Assembly (NCBI GenBank): GCA_020048895.1
Contig: JAIFLV010000042.1
Location: 1 to 59,258, forward strand
Length of the DNA stretch: 59,258 bases
Direction of reading: 5' to 3'
DNA from: Rhodoferax sp.
Lineage (GTDB): Bacteria; Pseudomonadota; Gammaproteobacteria; Burkholderiales; Burkholderiaceae_C
The notes under the pieces were generated by a model, which had not been told where the DNA came from, made no database searches, and was given only the letters and a program-made list of their open reading frames with translations. This document shows, in pieces, positions 36,565 to 45,390 of this stretch (position 1 is its first letter; every line of letters begins with the position of its first letter). Made by a program: the position numbers and the translations under genes.

Positions 36565-38143
36565 ACGGAACAAGGGGGCAACGCAGGCGCGCCGCAGCGG
36601 CGGGTCCTCCGGCAGTGAACTCCTGACTAATCAGTTTCCAAAGGAAACTGGGCAGAGATTCGCCGCTGTGGATTTGGGCTCCAATAGCTTCCGCCTGGAG
36701 ATCGGGCGGGTGGAGCACGGAAACTTCCGACGCACCGTGTACCTCAAGGAAACCGTGCGTCTGGGTGGTGGGCTGGACGGTGAGCGCAATCTTTCTCGGC
36801 AGGCGATGCAGTCCGGATGGGACTGTCTGGCCCGTTTCGGTGAGCGCCTTGCAGGTTTTCAACCTGATGAAGTACGTGCGGTAGCGACTCAGACTTTGCG
36901 CGAGGCCAGAAACCGGGATGCATTTCTGGATCGGGCCAACCAGGCCCTCGGGTTTCCCATCGATGTGATTTCCGGGCGGGAAGAGGCGCGCCTAATCTTT
37001 CAGGGCGTATCCCATATGCTGCCCGCCAGTGCCGAACGCCGGTTTGTACTCGATATTGGAGGGCGCTCCACCGAACTGATCGTGGGTACAGGTGTGACCC
37101 CCGAGGCTATGGAGTCGTACCGATTGGGCAGCATCGCCTGGTCCGGGCGCTTCTTTGCCGACGGACGCCTCACCAAACGCGCATTTGAAATTGCCGAGGT
37201 CGCTGCAACCGCGGTTTTGGACGAAGCATTCGACGTGTACCACCGCAAGCATTGGGATACGGCCTACGGTTCCGCCGGAACCATTGGTGCCATTGAGGCG
37301 ATTCTGGTGGCTGCCGGTGGTCCGGCCGGACGTGTCACACAGGATGGTCTGGACTGGCTCTTGGCACAGCTGATTTCCGCTCAGCATGTTGAGAACCTCC
37401 GCATGCCTGGCCTGCGCGAGGACCGCAAAGCCATTATCAGCGGCGGGTTGAGCGTCTTGCGCGCTGCTTTCAAGCTGCTGGGAATCAGCAGTATGCAGAC
37501 CGCGGTGGGTGGCCTGCGCCATGGCTTGATTTGCGATCTGTTGGGAGGCTCGGCATCGGCTGGCGATTTGCGGGAAAAAAGTGTTCGTCGGCTGGTCTCC
37601 AACTTTTCGGTTGACCCGGTTCAGGGGGCAAGGGTGAGCAAAGTGGCTTGCGCACTCTTTGCTCAGATTGCAGAGCTAACTGCCGGCACGCTGTACGATC
37701 GCGATCGCCTGATTCGCAAACTCGATTGGGCAGGGCAATTACACGAGGTGGGCGCCCATATCGCCCACAGTGATTGCCACAAACATGGTGCCTATATCCT
37801 GGACAACGTGGACGCCATTGGGTTTACGCAACCAGAAATGCATCGGTTAAGCCTGCTTGTACTGGGGCACCGGGGCAAGCTGCGCAAGATCGAGGCCGAC
37901 CTGACTGACTTTGGCTTCATGGCTCAGTTGATGGCGCTGCGTCTGGCAGTCATTCTGTGCCACGCTCGGCGTGACCCCGATCTGGAAGATCTTAGCCTGC
38001 AGCGGGTAGGTACGAGGACCGCCTTCATATTGAGTTGTCGCACCGGTTGGGCAAGCAGCTATCCGCAGTCTGCCCACCTCCTGCGCGAGGAAGCGATGGC
38101 GTGGCAAAGGACTCCATGGCCACTGGACTTCCAGTGCGACTAA
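36545..38143 (+). CDS. ppx: Exopolyphosphatase Ppx/GppA
   Basis: This 532-residue enzyme releases Pi from the ends of polyphosphate (or hydrolyses pppGpp). The actin-like fold shows FAAVDLGSNSFRLEIGR, TQTLREARN, ISGREEARLIFQGV and VLDIGGRSTELIVG; the C-terminal HD-like half has GQLHEVGAHIAHSDCHKHGA. The ATG at 36545 starts inside the upstream binding-protein gene. Ppx next to the pst-pho operon fits polyphosphate turnover during phosphate stress. Confidence 0.93.
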   Translation: MAELLVERNKGATQARRSGGSSGSELLTNQFPKETGQRFAAVDLGSNSFRLEIGRVEHGNFRRTVYLKETVRLGGGLDGERNLSRQAMQSGWDCLARFGERLAGFQPDEVRAVATQTLREARNRDAFLDRANQALGFPIDVISGREEARLIFQGVSHMLPASAERRFVLDIGGRSTELIVGTGVTPEAMESYRLGSIAWSGRFFADGRLTKRAFEIAEVAATAVLDEAFDVYHRKHWDTAYGSAGTIGAIEAILVAAGGPAGRVTQDGLDWLLAQLISAQHVENLRMPGLREDRKAIISGGLSVLRAAFKLLGISSMQTAVGGLRHGLICDLLGGSASAGDLREKSVRRLVSNFSVDPVQGARVSKVACALFAQIAELTAGTLYDRDRLIRKLDWAGQLHEVGAHIAHSDCHKHGAYILDNVDAIGFTQPEMHRLSLLVLGHRGKLRKIEADLTDFGFMAQLMALRLAVILCHARRDPDLEDLSLQRVGTRTAFILSCRTGWASSYPQSAHLLREEAMAWQRTPWPLDFQCD

Positions 38144-38217
38144 GCGAACCGGTCCACCGCATAACCACCGCATCGCTTGGCGTCGTGTTTCGCCAGTGCG
38201 GCCGGCTATACCTGTGT

Positions 38218-39567
38218 TCAGGTTGAACTCTCCGCGCGCAAAGCAGCTTCCACGCGGTCAATCGCCCACCAAAGGTCGTCTTCCTGCACATTCAAGGGCG
38301 GAGCCAAGACCAGCACGTTGCCTTGGCCGACCTTGAACGACAAACCGTCACTCAGACACCGGTACAGCACCGCTTCGGCAAGGTCAGAAGCATCGCGCTT
38401 GCCCAGATTGCCGAGCTCAATCCCGATCAACAGTCCCGCACCGCGGACTTGAGCAATGGCCGGCAGCGTGGTGCCTAGTTGCTGCAGCCGGGTCATCACT
38501 GCCTCTCCGAGCTGCTGACTGCGTGCAAGCAAATGCTCTTCTTCAATGACGTCCAGCACGGCCAGGCCGGCGGCGCAGGCCACCGGGTTCTTTTCATGGG
38601 TGTAATGACCTAGTGAAATGTGCTGCCCCACGTCGAAATCGGCGCGTGCAATCATTGCAGCCAACGGCATGCTGCCTCCGCCCAGACCCTTGCCGATGAC
38701 TAGCACGTCGGGTTCTATGCCGTAGCGTTCCACCGCAAAGAGATGTCCCGTGCGGCCCAGCGCAATAGGAATCTCGTCGAGGATCAGCAAGGCCCCGTGG
38801 CGGTGGCAAATCTGGCGCAGGCGCTGGTAATAGTCGGCGGGCGGGACCTGCACATCGGTGCAGCGGACGGTTTCTACAATCACCGCTGCCACATCCCCTT
38901 CCTTTTTCAGGCAATAGTCGACGTAGTCTACGCAACGCAAGGCGCATTGCCCACCGCAGCCAAAAGTACAGTTGCGCGGGTCACACGGTGGCACATGTTC
39001 GGCACCCGGCAGCAAGGGGCCAATGCCTCGACGGAACACCGCTTCGCCGCCGATGGAAATGGCATCCAGCGAGGCGCCATGAAAAGAGTCCCACATCGAG
39101 ATCGTCTTGAAGCGCCCGGTCACCAGCCGTGCCAGTTTGAGTGCCATGCCGATGGCGGCAGTGCCACCAGGGGCGAACAGTAGTTTTGCGTCTTCCATCG
39201 GCGCTGCCGTGCACAGACGGCGCGCCAGGTCGATGGCGGGGCGGTTGGTGTAGCGCCGGGGGCTGAAGGGCAACTGGTCCAGTGTGTCGCGCATCGCCGC
39301 GACCACTTTAGGGTGGCCGTAGCCGACCTGGTGCAGGCTGTTGCCGTGAAAGTCCAGAATGCGCCTTCCCGCCACATCCGTGAGCCAGGCACCCTGCGCT
39401 GCCACCACGGCATTGAGACATGGGGTGGACATCGACTGGTGCAAGAACCAACGCTGGTCTTCTTGTATCCACTGTTGCGTGGTGTTGTCCAGATGAGCGG
39501 TCTGCCATGCCTTGCGGCGCGTGCCCAGATTGACATCCCCTTCGGCCCGGTCAGGTTCAGTTGCCAT
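38218..39567 (-). CDS. pbfA: (R)-1-hydroxy-2-aminoethylphosphonate ammonia-lyase PbfA
   Basis: This 449-residue class-III aminotransferase-fold PLP enzyme should convert (R)-1-hydroxy-2-aminoethylphosphonate to phosphonoacetaldehyde and ammonia. The PLP lysine lies in VIGKGLGGGSMPL and the cofactor Asp in LLILDEIPIALGRTG. A cysteine-rich insert (PPCDPRNCTFGCGGQCALRC) marks the subgroup found in phosphonate clusters rather than ordinary omega-transaminases. The ATG at 39567 overlaps the end of phnR by 11 bp. It feeds the same intermediate as PhnW into PhnX. Confidence 0.82.
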   Translation of the reverse strand: MATEPDRAEGDVNLGTRRKAWQTAHLDNTTQQWIQEDQRWFLHQSMSTPCLNAVVAAQGAWLTDVAGRRILDFHGNSLHQVGYGHPKVVAAMRDTLDQLPFSPRRYTNRPAIDLARRLCTAAPMEDAKLLFAPGGTAAIGMALKLARLVTGRFKTISMWDSFHGASLDAISIGGEAVFRRGIGPLLPGAEHVPPCDPRNCTFGCGGQCALRCVDYVDYCLKKEGDVAAVIVETVRCTDVQVPPADYYQRLRQICHRHGALLILDEIPIALGRTGHLFAVERYGIEPDVLVIGKGLGGGSMPLAAMIARADFDVGQHISLGHYTHEKNPVACAAGLAVLDVIEEEHLLARSQQLGEAVMTRLQQLGTTLPAIAQVRGAGLLIGIELGNLGKRDASDLAEAVLYRCLSDGLSFKVGQGNVLVLAPPLNVQEDDLWWAIDRVEAALRAESST

Positions 39568-40261
39568 GGTCAGCCCCAGCCAACTCGCCATCGCGCAGCA
39601 TCCGTTGATGGCCCCCTTGTGCGTGCGCATACAGGGCCTCGGCACATCCCAAGGCGTCACGCTGCTCCAGCATGTCCACAATGGCGGTGTGTTCCTGAGC
39701 AAAGTGCGGGATCGCCATGGGGGCCATCAAATTGCGCTTGCGAAACAGCGTCAATCGTTTGGCTAGTTTGCGGTACGTCTCAATCAGCGTGAGGTTGCCC
39801 GTCATCGCGACGAGCTGGTCGTGAAACTCCAGGTTCAAGCTGTGGAATTGCGCGACATCATGGCTGTCCACGCGTTTCATTTGATCGGTGAGTTGCCGTA
39901 ACACCATCAACTGCTGCGCACTGATTCGCTCTGCCAGCAAGCGACCGGCCGTAGCGTCCAGGCCTGCGCGCACGTCGTACAGTTCAGACGCTTCGCTCAA
40001 TTCCACCACGCGCACAAAAGCGCCACGGTTTTTTTCCTGGTAAATCAGTCCCGACTCTTCCAATAGCCGAAAGGCTTCCCGCAAAGGGCCGCGGGAGACG
40101 CGAAAGCGGTCAGCCAGCACCGCTTCGTTGAGTTTGACGCCCGGTGCCAGTTCGCCGGTAAGGATAAGACGCTCCACCGAATCGGCCACCAGGCGTGTGA
40201 GCGAGGAGTTTTGAACCAGCGACAACACGTTGTCCAGCGGGGCGGTATGTGCGCTGCGCAT
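39557..40261 (-). CDS. phnR: GntR/FCD-family phosphonate utilisation regulator
   Basis: This 234-residue FadR-subfamily repressor has an N-terminal winged helix (GVKLNEAVLADRFRVSRGPL, REAFRLLEESGLI) and a C-terminal FCD ligand domain with the metal-binding residues (YDVRAGLDATAGRLLAE; HSLNLEFHDQL; EHTAIVDML). It matches the Burkholderia-type phosphonate-cluster regulator. It is divergent from the transporter operon and overlaps pbfA, so it likely controls both and its own expression through a palindrome in the shared promoter. Confidence 0.85.
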   Translation of the reverse strand: MRSAHTAPLDNVLSLVQNSSLTRLVADSVERLILTGELAPGVKLNEAVLADRFRVSRGPLREAFRLLEESGLIYQEKNRGAFVRVVELSEASELYDVRAGLDATAGRLLAERISAQQLMVLRQLTDQMKRVDSHDVAQFHSLNLEFHDQLVAMTGNLTLIETYRKLAKRLTLFRKRNLMAPMAIPHFAQEHTAIVDMLEQRDALGCAEALYAHAQGGHQRMLRDGELAGADHGN

Positions 40262-40317
40262 GAGCTTTCCCTTGTTAACGAGTGAGGCAGTATATCGACC
40301 TCCAAAGCGTTTTGTAT

Positions 40318-40336
40318 ATTGTCAACAATTTGTCAC
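40318..40336 (+). promoter_or_regulatory. Overlapping GntR-type palindrome and Pho box before the phosphonate operon
   Basis: TTGTCAACAATTTGTCAC (40319-40336) forms a Pho box (5-6/7 and 6/7, 4-bp spacer). Its first half is shared by the palindrome ATTGTCAACAAT (40318-40329), a plausible operator for the FCD-type repressor. GATAAG at 40345-40350 is a -10 candidate. Both PhoB and PhnR could thus act at one site; this is inference. Confidence 0.6.
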
Positions 40337-40394
40337 ACAGGGTCGATAAGCTGGCGCCATCACAGTTTCTTCATCCCTTTTTTGGAGTACCAAA

Positions 40395-41426
40395 ATGACA
40401 CTCAAACCCCTTATCCTCGGCATGGCTGCAGCGAGCCTGGCTATGGCCGCGACCATGCCAGCCTTTGCCCAAAAGACAGTGCTCAATGTGTACACCGCAT
40501 TGGAAACCGACCAGTTGAAGGCCTACCAGGAGTCTTTCAACAAGACCCACCCTAATATCGAGATCAAGTGGACGCGCGACTCCACGGGCATCATCACTGC
40601 CAAGCTCTTGGCAGAAAAGAGCAAACCTGTGGCTGATTTTGTGATGGGTGTGGCCGCCACGAGCATGGTGGTTTTTGAGCAGGAGGGCATGCTGCAGCCC
40701 TATGCTCCAGAGCACCTGAAGTCACTCAACCAACGCTTTCGTGCTGCATCCAATCCCCCAACATGGGTGGGTATGGACGTCTGGGGTGCTGCCATTTGCT
40801 ACAACGTGGTCGAACTACAAAAACAAGGACTGCCAAGGATTGAAAGCTGGAAAGACCTGCTGCGCCCCGAGTTCAAGGGCAAGATCGTCATGCCCAATCC
40901 CAACTCATCGGGGACTGGCTTCCTGGACGTGACCGCCTGGTTGCAGATTTTCGGTGAGAAAGGTGGCTGGGAGTACATGGACAAGTTGCATGACAACGTT
41001 GCGGTCTACACCCACTCGGGTTCCAAGCCCTGCGTGATGGCCGGTAACGGCGAATTCCCGGTGGGAATTTCGTTTGAGTATCGCGCCAACGCCGTGCGGG
41101 CCAAGGGCGCGCCAATCGACATCATCTTTCCGAAAGAAGGACTGGGCTGGGATATCGAGGCCTCTGCCATCGTGAAGGGAACAAAGCAGGTTGATGCTGC
41201 CAAAAAGCTGGCCGACTGGGCATCGAGCCGCGAGGCCAATGAGTTGTATGCCAAGAACTTTGCCGTCGTGGCATGGCCCGGCATCGCAACACGCCTGAAG
41301 TATGTGCCATCGGATTACGAGCAGCGACTGGTCAAGAATGACTTTGTGAAGATCGGCAAAGAGCGTGAAATGGTGCTGGCTGAGTGGCAAAAGCGCTATT
41401 CAACCAAGTCTGAGCCAAAGAAATAG
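40395..41426 (+). CDS. phnS: 2-aminoethylphosphonate ABC transporter, substrate-binding protein
   Basis: This 343-residue periplasmic protein has a signal peptide (residues 1-25, cleavage near AFAQ) and the Fbp/PhnS-like class II binding fold: VLNVYTALETDQLKAYQ, WTRDSTGIITAKLLAEK, WGAAICYNV, NSSGTGFLDVTAWLQ and GEFPVGISFEYRAN. It starts the operon for the ATPase, the fused permease, PhnW, an FAD oxidase and PhnX, which points to 2-aminoethylphosphonate or a close relative as ligand. Confidence 0.88.
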   Translation: MTLKPLILGMAAASLAMAATMPAFAQKTVLNVYTALETDQLKAYQESFNKTHPNIEIKWTRDSTGIITAKLLAEKSKPVADFVMGVAATSMVVFEQEGMLQPYAPEHLKSLNQRFRAASNPPTWVGMDVWGAAICYNVVELQKQGLPRIESWKDLLRPEFKGKIVMPNPNSSGTGFLDVTAWLQIFGEKGGWEYMDKLHDNVAVYTHSGSKPCVMAGNGEFPVGISFEYRANAVRAKGAPIDIIFPKEGLGWDIEASAIVKGTKQVDAAKKLADWASSREANELYAKNFAVVAWPGIATRLKYVPSDYEQRLVKNDFVKIGKEREMVLAEWQKRYSTKSEPKK

Positions 41427-41466
41427 GTCCATGTTGTGATGCTCTGAACCACGGAACCGGTGATCC

Positions 41467-42546
41467 ATGGCGCACCTCGAGATCAAGCAGCTGAGCAAGC
41501 GTTTCGGTGGTTTCACCGCGCTCGCAGATATCGATCTGAGTGTTGCGCAGGGTGAATTCGTGGTCTTGCTGGGGCCTTCTGGCTGTGGCAAGACCACGCT
41601 CCTGCGTGCCATTGCGGGGCTGGAGCGCCAGGACTCGGGTCAGATCTGGCACGCGGGGAGCGACATTTCCCACGCGCCTCCTGCGCAGCGGGACTATGGC
41701 ATTGTCTTTCAGTCGTACGCCCTGTTTCCGAATCTGAGCGTGGGTGACAACGTGGCCTATGGCCTCAAAAGTCGTCGCAACGGCCCCACGCCCGGAGCGG
41801 CGGGTGCCCACCAGCGCGTGGCCGAGATGCTGGAGTTGGTGGGCTTGCCGGGAATCGACGAGAAGTATCCAACCCAACTGTCGGGGGGGCAGCAGCAACG
41901 CGTGGCGTTGGCGCGCGCCTTGGCTACATCACCACGCTTGCTGCTTTTGGATGAGCCTTTATCGGCTCTTGACGCCATTGAGCGTGTTCGGTTGCGATCC
42001 GAGATCCGTCAGCTGCAGTCCAAATTGGGCATCACCACGCTCATGGTGACGCACGACCAGGAAGAAGCCCTGTCCATGGCTGATCGCATTGTCGTCATGA
42101 AGAGCGGTCGGGTGCAGCAAATCGGGACTCCGCAGGATGTCTACGCAGCGCCTTTCAATGACTTTGTGGCGGATTTCATAGGGCGCGGCAATCTGCTGGA
42201 CGCGACCATGCAGGACGATGTCACATTTCAGTTCGGAGCGGTGAACCTGCGTTGCGCCAGTGCCTTGCCTGGTACTGCGCTACACCGCTTCTATGTTCGC
42301 CCCGAGGACATTTGCCTGCACAGCATCACGGACCAGAGTGAAAACAGCTTTACCGTGAAGGTCAGTAAATCGGAGTTTATGGGTTCCAGCTATCTGGTCA
42401 CGCTGGAGGCCGACATGGGGGATAACAAACCTTTGGTGGCGCAATTCTCCAGCAACTACCTGCAAGGCCGCCCGATTCATCCAGGCGCGTTGCTGCGGGT
42501 CAGCATTCCGGCCGAGCAGTTGCGTCCGATGCCGCGTTCGGCATGA
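41467..42546 (+). CDS. phnT: 2-aminoethylphosphonate ABC transporter, ATP-binding protein
   Basis: This 359-residue ATPase has Walker A (GPSGCGKTT), the ABC signature [15 protein letters not shown], Walker B LLLLDEPLSALD and the switch His in MVTHDQEEAL. A C-terminal TOBE domain (RFYVRPEDICLHS; VTLEADMG) is typical of the spermidine/iron/phosphonate branch. It overlaps the next gene by 4 bp (ATGA). Confidence 0.9.
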   Translation: MAHLEIKQLSKRFGGFTALADIDLSVAQGEFVVLLGPSGCGKTTLLRAIAGLERQDSGQIWHAGSDISHAPPAQRDYGIVFQSYALFPNLSVGDNVAYGLKSRRNGPTPGAAGAHQRVAEMLELVGLPGIDEKYPTQLSGGQQQRVALARALATSPRLLLLDEPLSALDAIERVRLRSEIRQLQSKLGITTLMVTHDQEEALSMADRIVVMKSGRVQQIGTPQDVYAAPFNDFVADFIGRGNLLDATMQDDVTFQFGAVNLRCASALPGTALHRFYVRPEDICLHSITDQSENSFTVKVSKSEFMGSSYLVTLEADMGDNKPLVAQFSSNYLQGRPIHPGALLRVSIPAEQLRPMPRSA

Positions 42547-44246
42547 ACTCCCGGGCACTGCCCAACGTTGGTGCAGACGCGCTTGGTGCTGTGCGCCCTC
42601 ATATACCGACCCTTCTGCTGTTGGCAAGCGCGGCCGTGTTGTGCATTTTCATGCTGGCGCCCATCGGCACCTTGCTGATCGGAAGCCTACAAGACGATCA
42701 GGGGCAATGGAGCTTCACACGATTCGTCGAGTTCGCTGCTACCCCCGGTGTGGGTACGGCAACCTGGAATACTTTGTGGGTCGCAGCGCTGGTGACGCTG
42801 ATTACCGTGCCGCTGGCCTTTGTGTACGCCTACGCGTTGCAACGGGCTTGTCTGCCGTTGGCCGGCATGTGGCGGATCGTAGGACTCTCGGCGCTGGCAG
42901 GACCATCGCTGGTCGGGGCCATTGCTTTCATTCAGTGGTTTGGAACCCAAGGTGTACTGAAGAGCTGGTTGGGTGCAAACACTGTCTATGGCCCGATCGG
43001 CATCACCATGGCCACGGTGTATGCAAGTTTTCCCCATGCCTTGATGCTGTTGGTGGTGGCGCTGGCAACGACCGATGGCCGGCTATACGAAGCCGCGGAC
43101 GCCATGGGTGCCTCACGCTGGCGCAAGTTCCTCACCATCACATTGCCCGGCGCAAAGTACGGCCTGATCAGCGCCGCGCTGGTGGTGTTCTCCTACTCGG
43201 TAAGCGAGTTTGGCATTCCCAAAGTCATTGGTGGAAACTTCCCCGTGCTGGCGGTCGAAATCTATATTCAGGTGGTGGGCATGCACAATTTTGGGCGGGG
43301 TGCCGTGGTGGCGTTGTTGCTGCTGGCACCGGTGCTGATGGCGTTTGCAGCCGACTGGTACGTCCAGCGCAAACAGCACTCCAGCCTGAGTGCACGCGCA
43401 GTTCCGTATGTACCGCGGCCGGACCGCAAGCGCGATCTTCCTTTGCTGCTGTACTGCGGATTGGTGGGCATTGTCATGCTGTCCATGTTGGGCATGGCGG
43501 CCTACACCTCCCTGGTACGCCTGTGGCCATATAACCTGGAACTGACGCTGGGTCACTACCTTTTTGGGCTGGCCGAGGCCGGGGTACTCAGCGCATACCT
43601 CAACAGCCTGACCATCGGAGCCCTGACGGCGCTGGTCGGAACGCCCTTCATTTTTGTGACCGCCTATCTGGTGGAGAAAACCAACACTGGCCCCACATGG
43701 CTGCGACCCGTGATTCGAGCGCTGGCCACGTTGCCCATGGGTGTGCCAGGTTTGGTGCTGGGCATCGGTTACATCCTGTTCTTCAATGCGCCGGGCAATC
43801 CGCTGAATGGCCTGTACCAGACGCTGGCCATCATGGTCGTGGCCAATGTGGTGCATTACTACACCTCCTGCCACTTGACTGCGCTGACTGCTCTCAAGAG
43901 TATCGACCGCGAGTTTGAGGCGGTCTCCGCATCGCTGCGGGTATCGCAGGCCACGACTTTCTGGCGCGTGACGTTGCCCATTTGCCTTCCGGGGGTGCTG
44001 GAGATTGCGCGTTACCTCTTTATCAATGCCATGACCACCGTGTCGGCATTGGTCTTCCTGTATTCCCCGGGAACCATGCCGGCATCCGTATCGATCCTGC
44101 ACCTGGACGAGTCGGGCGACCTTGGGCCAGCGGCGGCCATGGCAACGCTGATCGTACTGACCACGATTGCTGTGAGCATCCTGTACTCCATCGCTACCCA
44201 CTACCTGCTGCGCCACCACCAGGCCTGGCGCCAGCTTACCCGTTGA
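42543..44246 (+). CDS. phnU: 2-aminoethylphosphonate ABC transporter, fused two-unit permease
   Basis: This 567-residue membrane protein contains two BPD-transport domains in tandem, each with about six membrane segments and an EAA loop (YEAADAMGASRWRKFLTITLP; FEAVSASLRVSQATTFWRVTLP). One polypeptide thus replaces a permease heterodimer, as in other Burkholderiales phosphonate transporters and Fbp-type iron transporters. It is translationally coupled to the ATPase gene. Confidence 0.88.
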   Translation: MNSRALPNVGADALGAVRPHIPTLLLLASAAVLCIFMLAPIGTLLIGSLQDDQGQWSFTRFVEFAATPGVGTATWNTLWVAALVTLITVPLAFVYAYALQRACLPLAGMWRIVGLSALAGPSLVGAIAFIQWFGTQGVLKSWLGANTVYGPIGITMATVYASFPHALMLLVVALATTDGRLYEAADAMGASRWRKFLTITLPGAKYGLISAALVVFSYSVSEFGIPKVIGGNFPVLAVEIYIQVVGMHNFGRGAVVALLLLAPVLMAFAADWYVQRKQHSSLSARAVPYVPRPDRKRDLPLLLYCGLVGIVMLSMLGMAAYTSLVRLWPYNLELTLGHYLFGLAEAGVLSAYLNSLTIGALTALVGTPFIFVTAYLVEKTNTGPTWLRPVIRALATLPMGVPGLVLGIGYILFFNAPGNPLNGLYQTLAIMVVANVVHYYTSCHLTALTALKSIDREFEAVSASLRVSQATTFWRVTLPICLPGVLEIARYLFINAMTTVSALVFLYSPGTMPASVSILHLDESGDLGPAAAMATLIVLTTIAVSILYSIATHYLLRHHQAWRQLTR

Positions 44247-44262
44247 ATGCTGAGGAACCCCC

Positions 44263-45381
44263 ATGCACACCATTGACCGCGACCCGTTGTTGCTGACACC
44301 CGGCCCCCTGACGACTACGCTGCGCACCAAGCAGGCCATGCTCCATGACTGGGGCTCATGGGACAGCGCCTTCAACCGAATCACCGGTGATGTCTGCGGC
44401 CAGTTGGTGGACATTGTTCATGGTACCGAGACACATGTATGCGTGCCCTTGCAGGGTTCCGGAACATTCTCGGTCGAAGCGGCACTGGGCACGTTGGTTC
44501 CGCGCGGGGGCAAGGTGCTGGTGCCCAACAACGGCGCGTACTGCGCACGCATCGTCAGGATCCTCAAAATTTTGGGCCGCGACGTGGTGGAACTGCCTGC
44601 CGCAGAAGACTGCCCCATTGACCCAGTGGCGGTCGAGGCTGCCTTAATCACTGACCCGCGCATCGGCCATGTTGCGTTGGTGCACTGCGAAACTGGCACC
44701 GGTGTTTTGAACCCGCTTGCGGAAATTGCTGCCGCCGTGGAGCGCCAGCAGCGTAGCCTGATCATCGACGCCATGAGTTCGTTCGGCGCCATCGAGATCG
44801 ATGCGCGTACCATGCCGTTTGAAGCCCTGATTGCCGCCTCCGGCAAATGTCTGGAGGGCGTGCCCGGCATGGGCTTCGTGATCGCCGAGCGCGCCAAACT
44901 GGAAGCCAGCGCGGGTAACTGCCACTCACTGGCGATGGACTTGCACGACCAATGGGTCTATATGCAAAGGACGACCCAGTGGCGCTTCACCCCACCCACA
45001 CATGTGGTGGTGGCACTGCACGAAGCGCTTGCCCAATACCAGGAAGAAGGTGGTGTGGTTGCGCGTGGCGCACGGTACCAGGCCAACTGCGATGCTCTGA
45101 CAACGGGCATGGCGCGGCTGGGTCTGCGACCCTACGTTCCTGCGCAGGCGCAAGCACCGATCATTGTGACGTTTCATGCGCCCGAACATGCCGCCTACGA
45201 ATTTCAGGCCTTCTACCAGGGTGTGCGCGAGCGCGGCTTCATCCTCTACCCCGGCAAGCTCACCCAGATTGAAACGTTTCGGGTCGGCTGTGTTGGTGCG
45301 CTCAAGCCACAAGACATGCTGCATGTGGTGGAAGCAATTGCGTCAACGCTGACTGCAATGGGCGTGCTCGCAGCATCCTGA
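44263..45381 (+). CDS. phnW: 2-aminoethylphosphonate-pyruvate transaminase PhnW
   Basis: This 372-residue PLP enzyme moves the amino group of 2-aminoethylphosphonate to pyruvate, giving phosphonoacetaldehyde and alanine. Landmarks are [19 protein letters not shown], the N-terminal [39 protein letters not shown] with the cofactor Asp, and the PLP lysine in [16 protein letters not shown]. Its product is the substrate of PhnX two genes later. Confidence 0.95.
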   Translation: MHTIDRDPLLLTPGPLTTTLRTKQAMLHDWGSWDSAFNRITGDVCGQLVDIVHGTETHVCVPLQGSGTFSVEAALGTLVPRGGKVLVPNNGAYCARIVRILKILGRDVVELPAAEDCPIDPVAVEAALITDPRIGHVALVHCETGTGVLNPLAEIAAAVERQQRSLIIDAMSSFGAIEIDARTMPFEALIAASGKCLEGVPGMGFVIAERAKLEASAGNCHSLAMDLHDQWVYMQRTTQWRFTPPTHVVVALHEALAQYQEEGGVVARGARYQANCDALTTGMARLGLRPYVPAQAQAPIIVTFHAPEHAAYEFQAFYQGVRERGFILYPGKLTQIETFRVGCVGALKPQDMLHVVEAIASTLTAMGVLAAS

Positions 45382-45390
45382 GTCAGACCG

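Noticed and set aside
42641..43534. Second-frame open reading inside the fused permease gene
   Set aside because: Composition is that of a shifted frame of a membrane protein; the main frame has full permease motifs.
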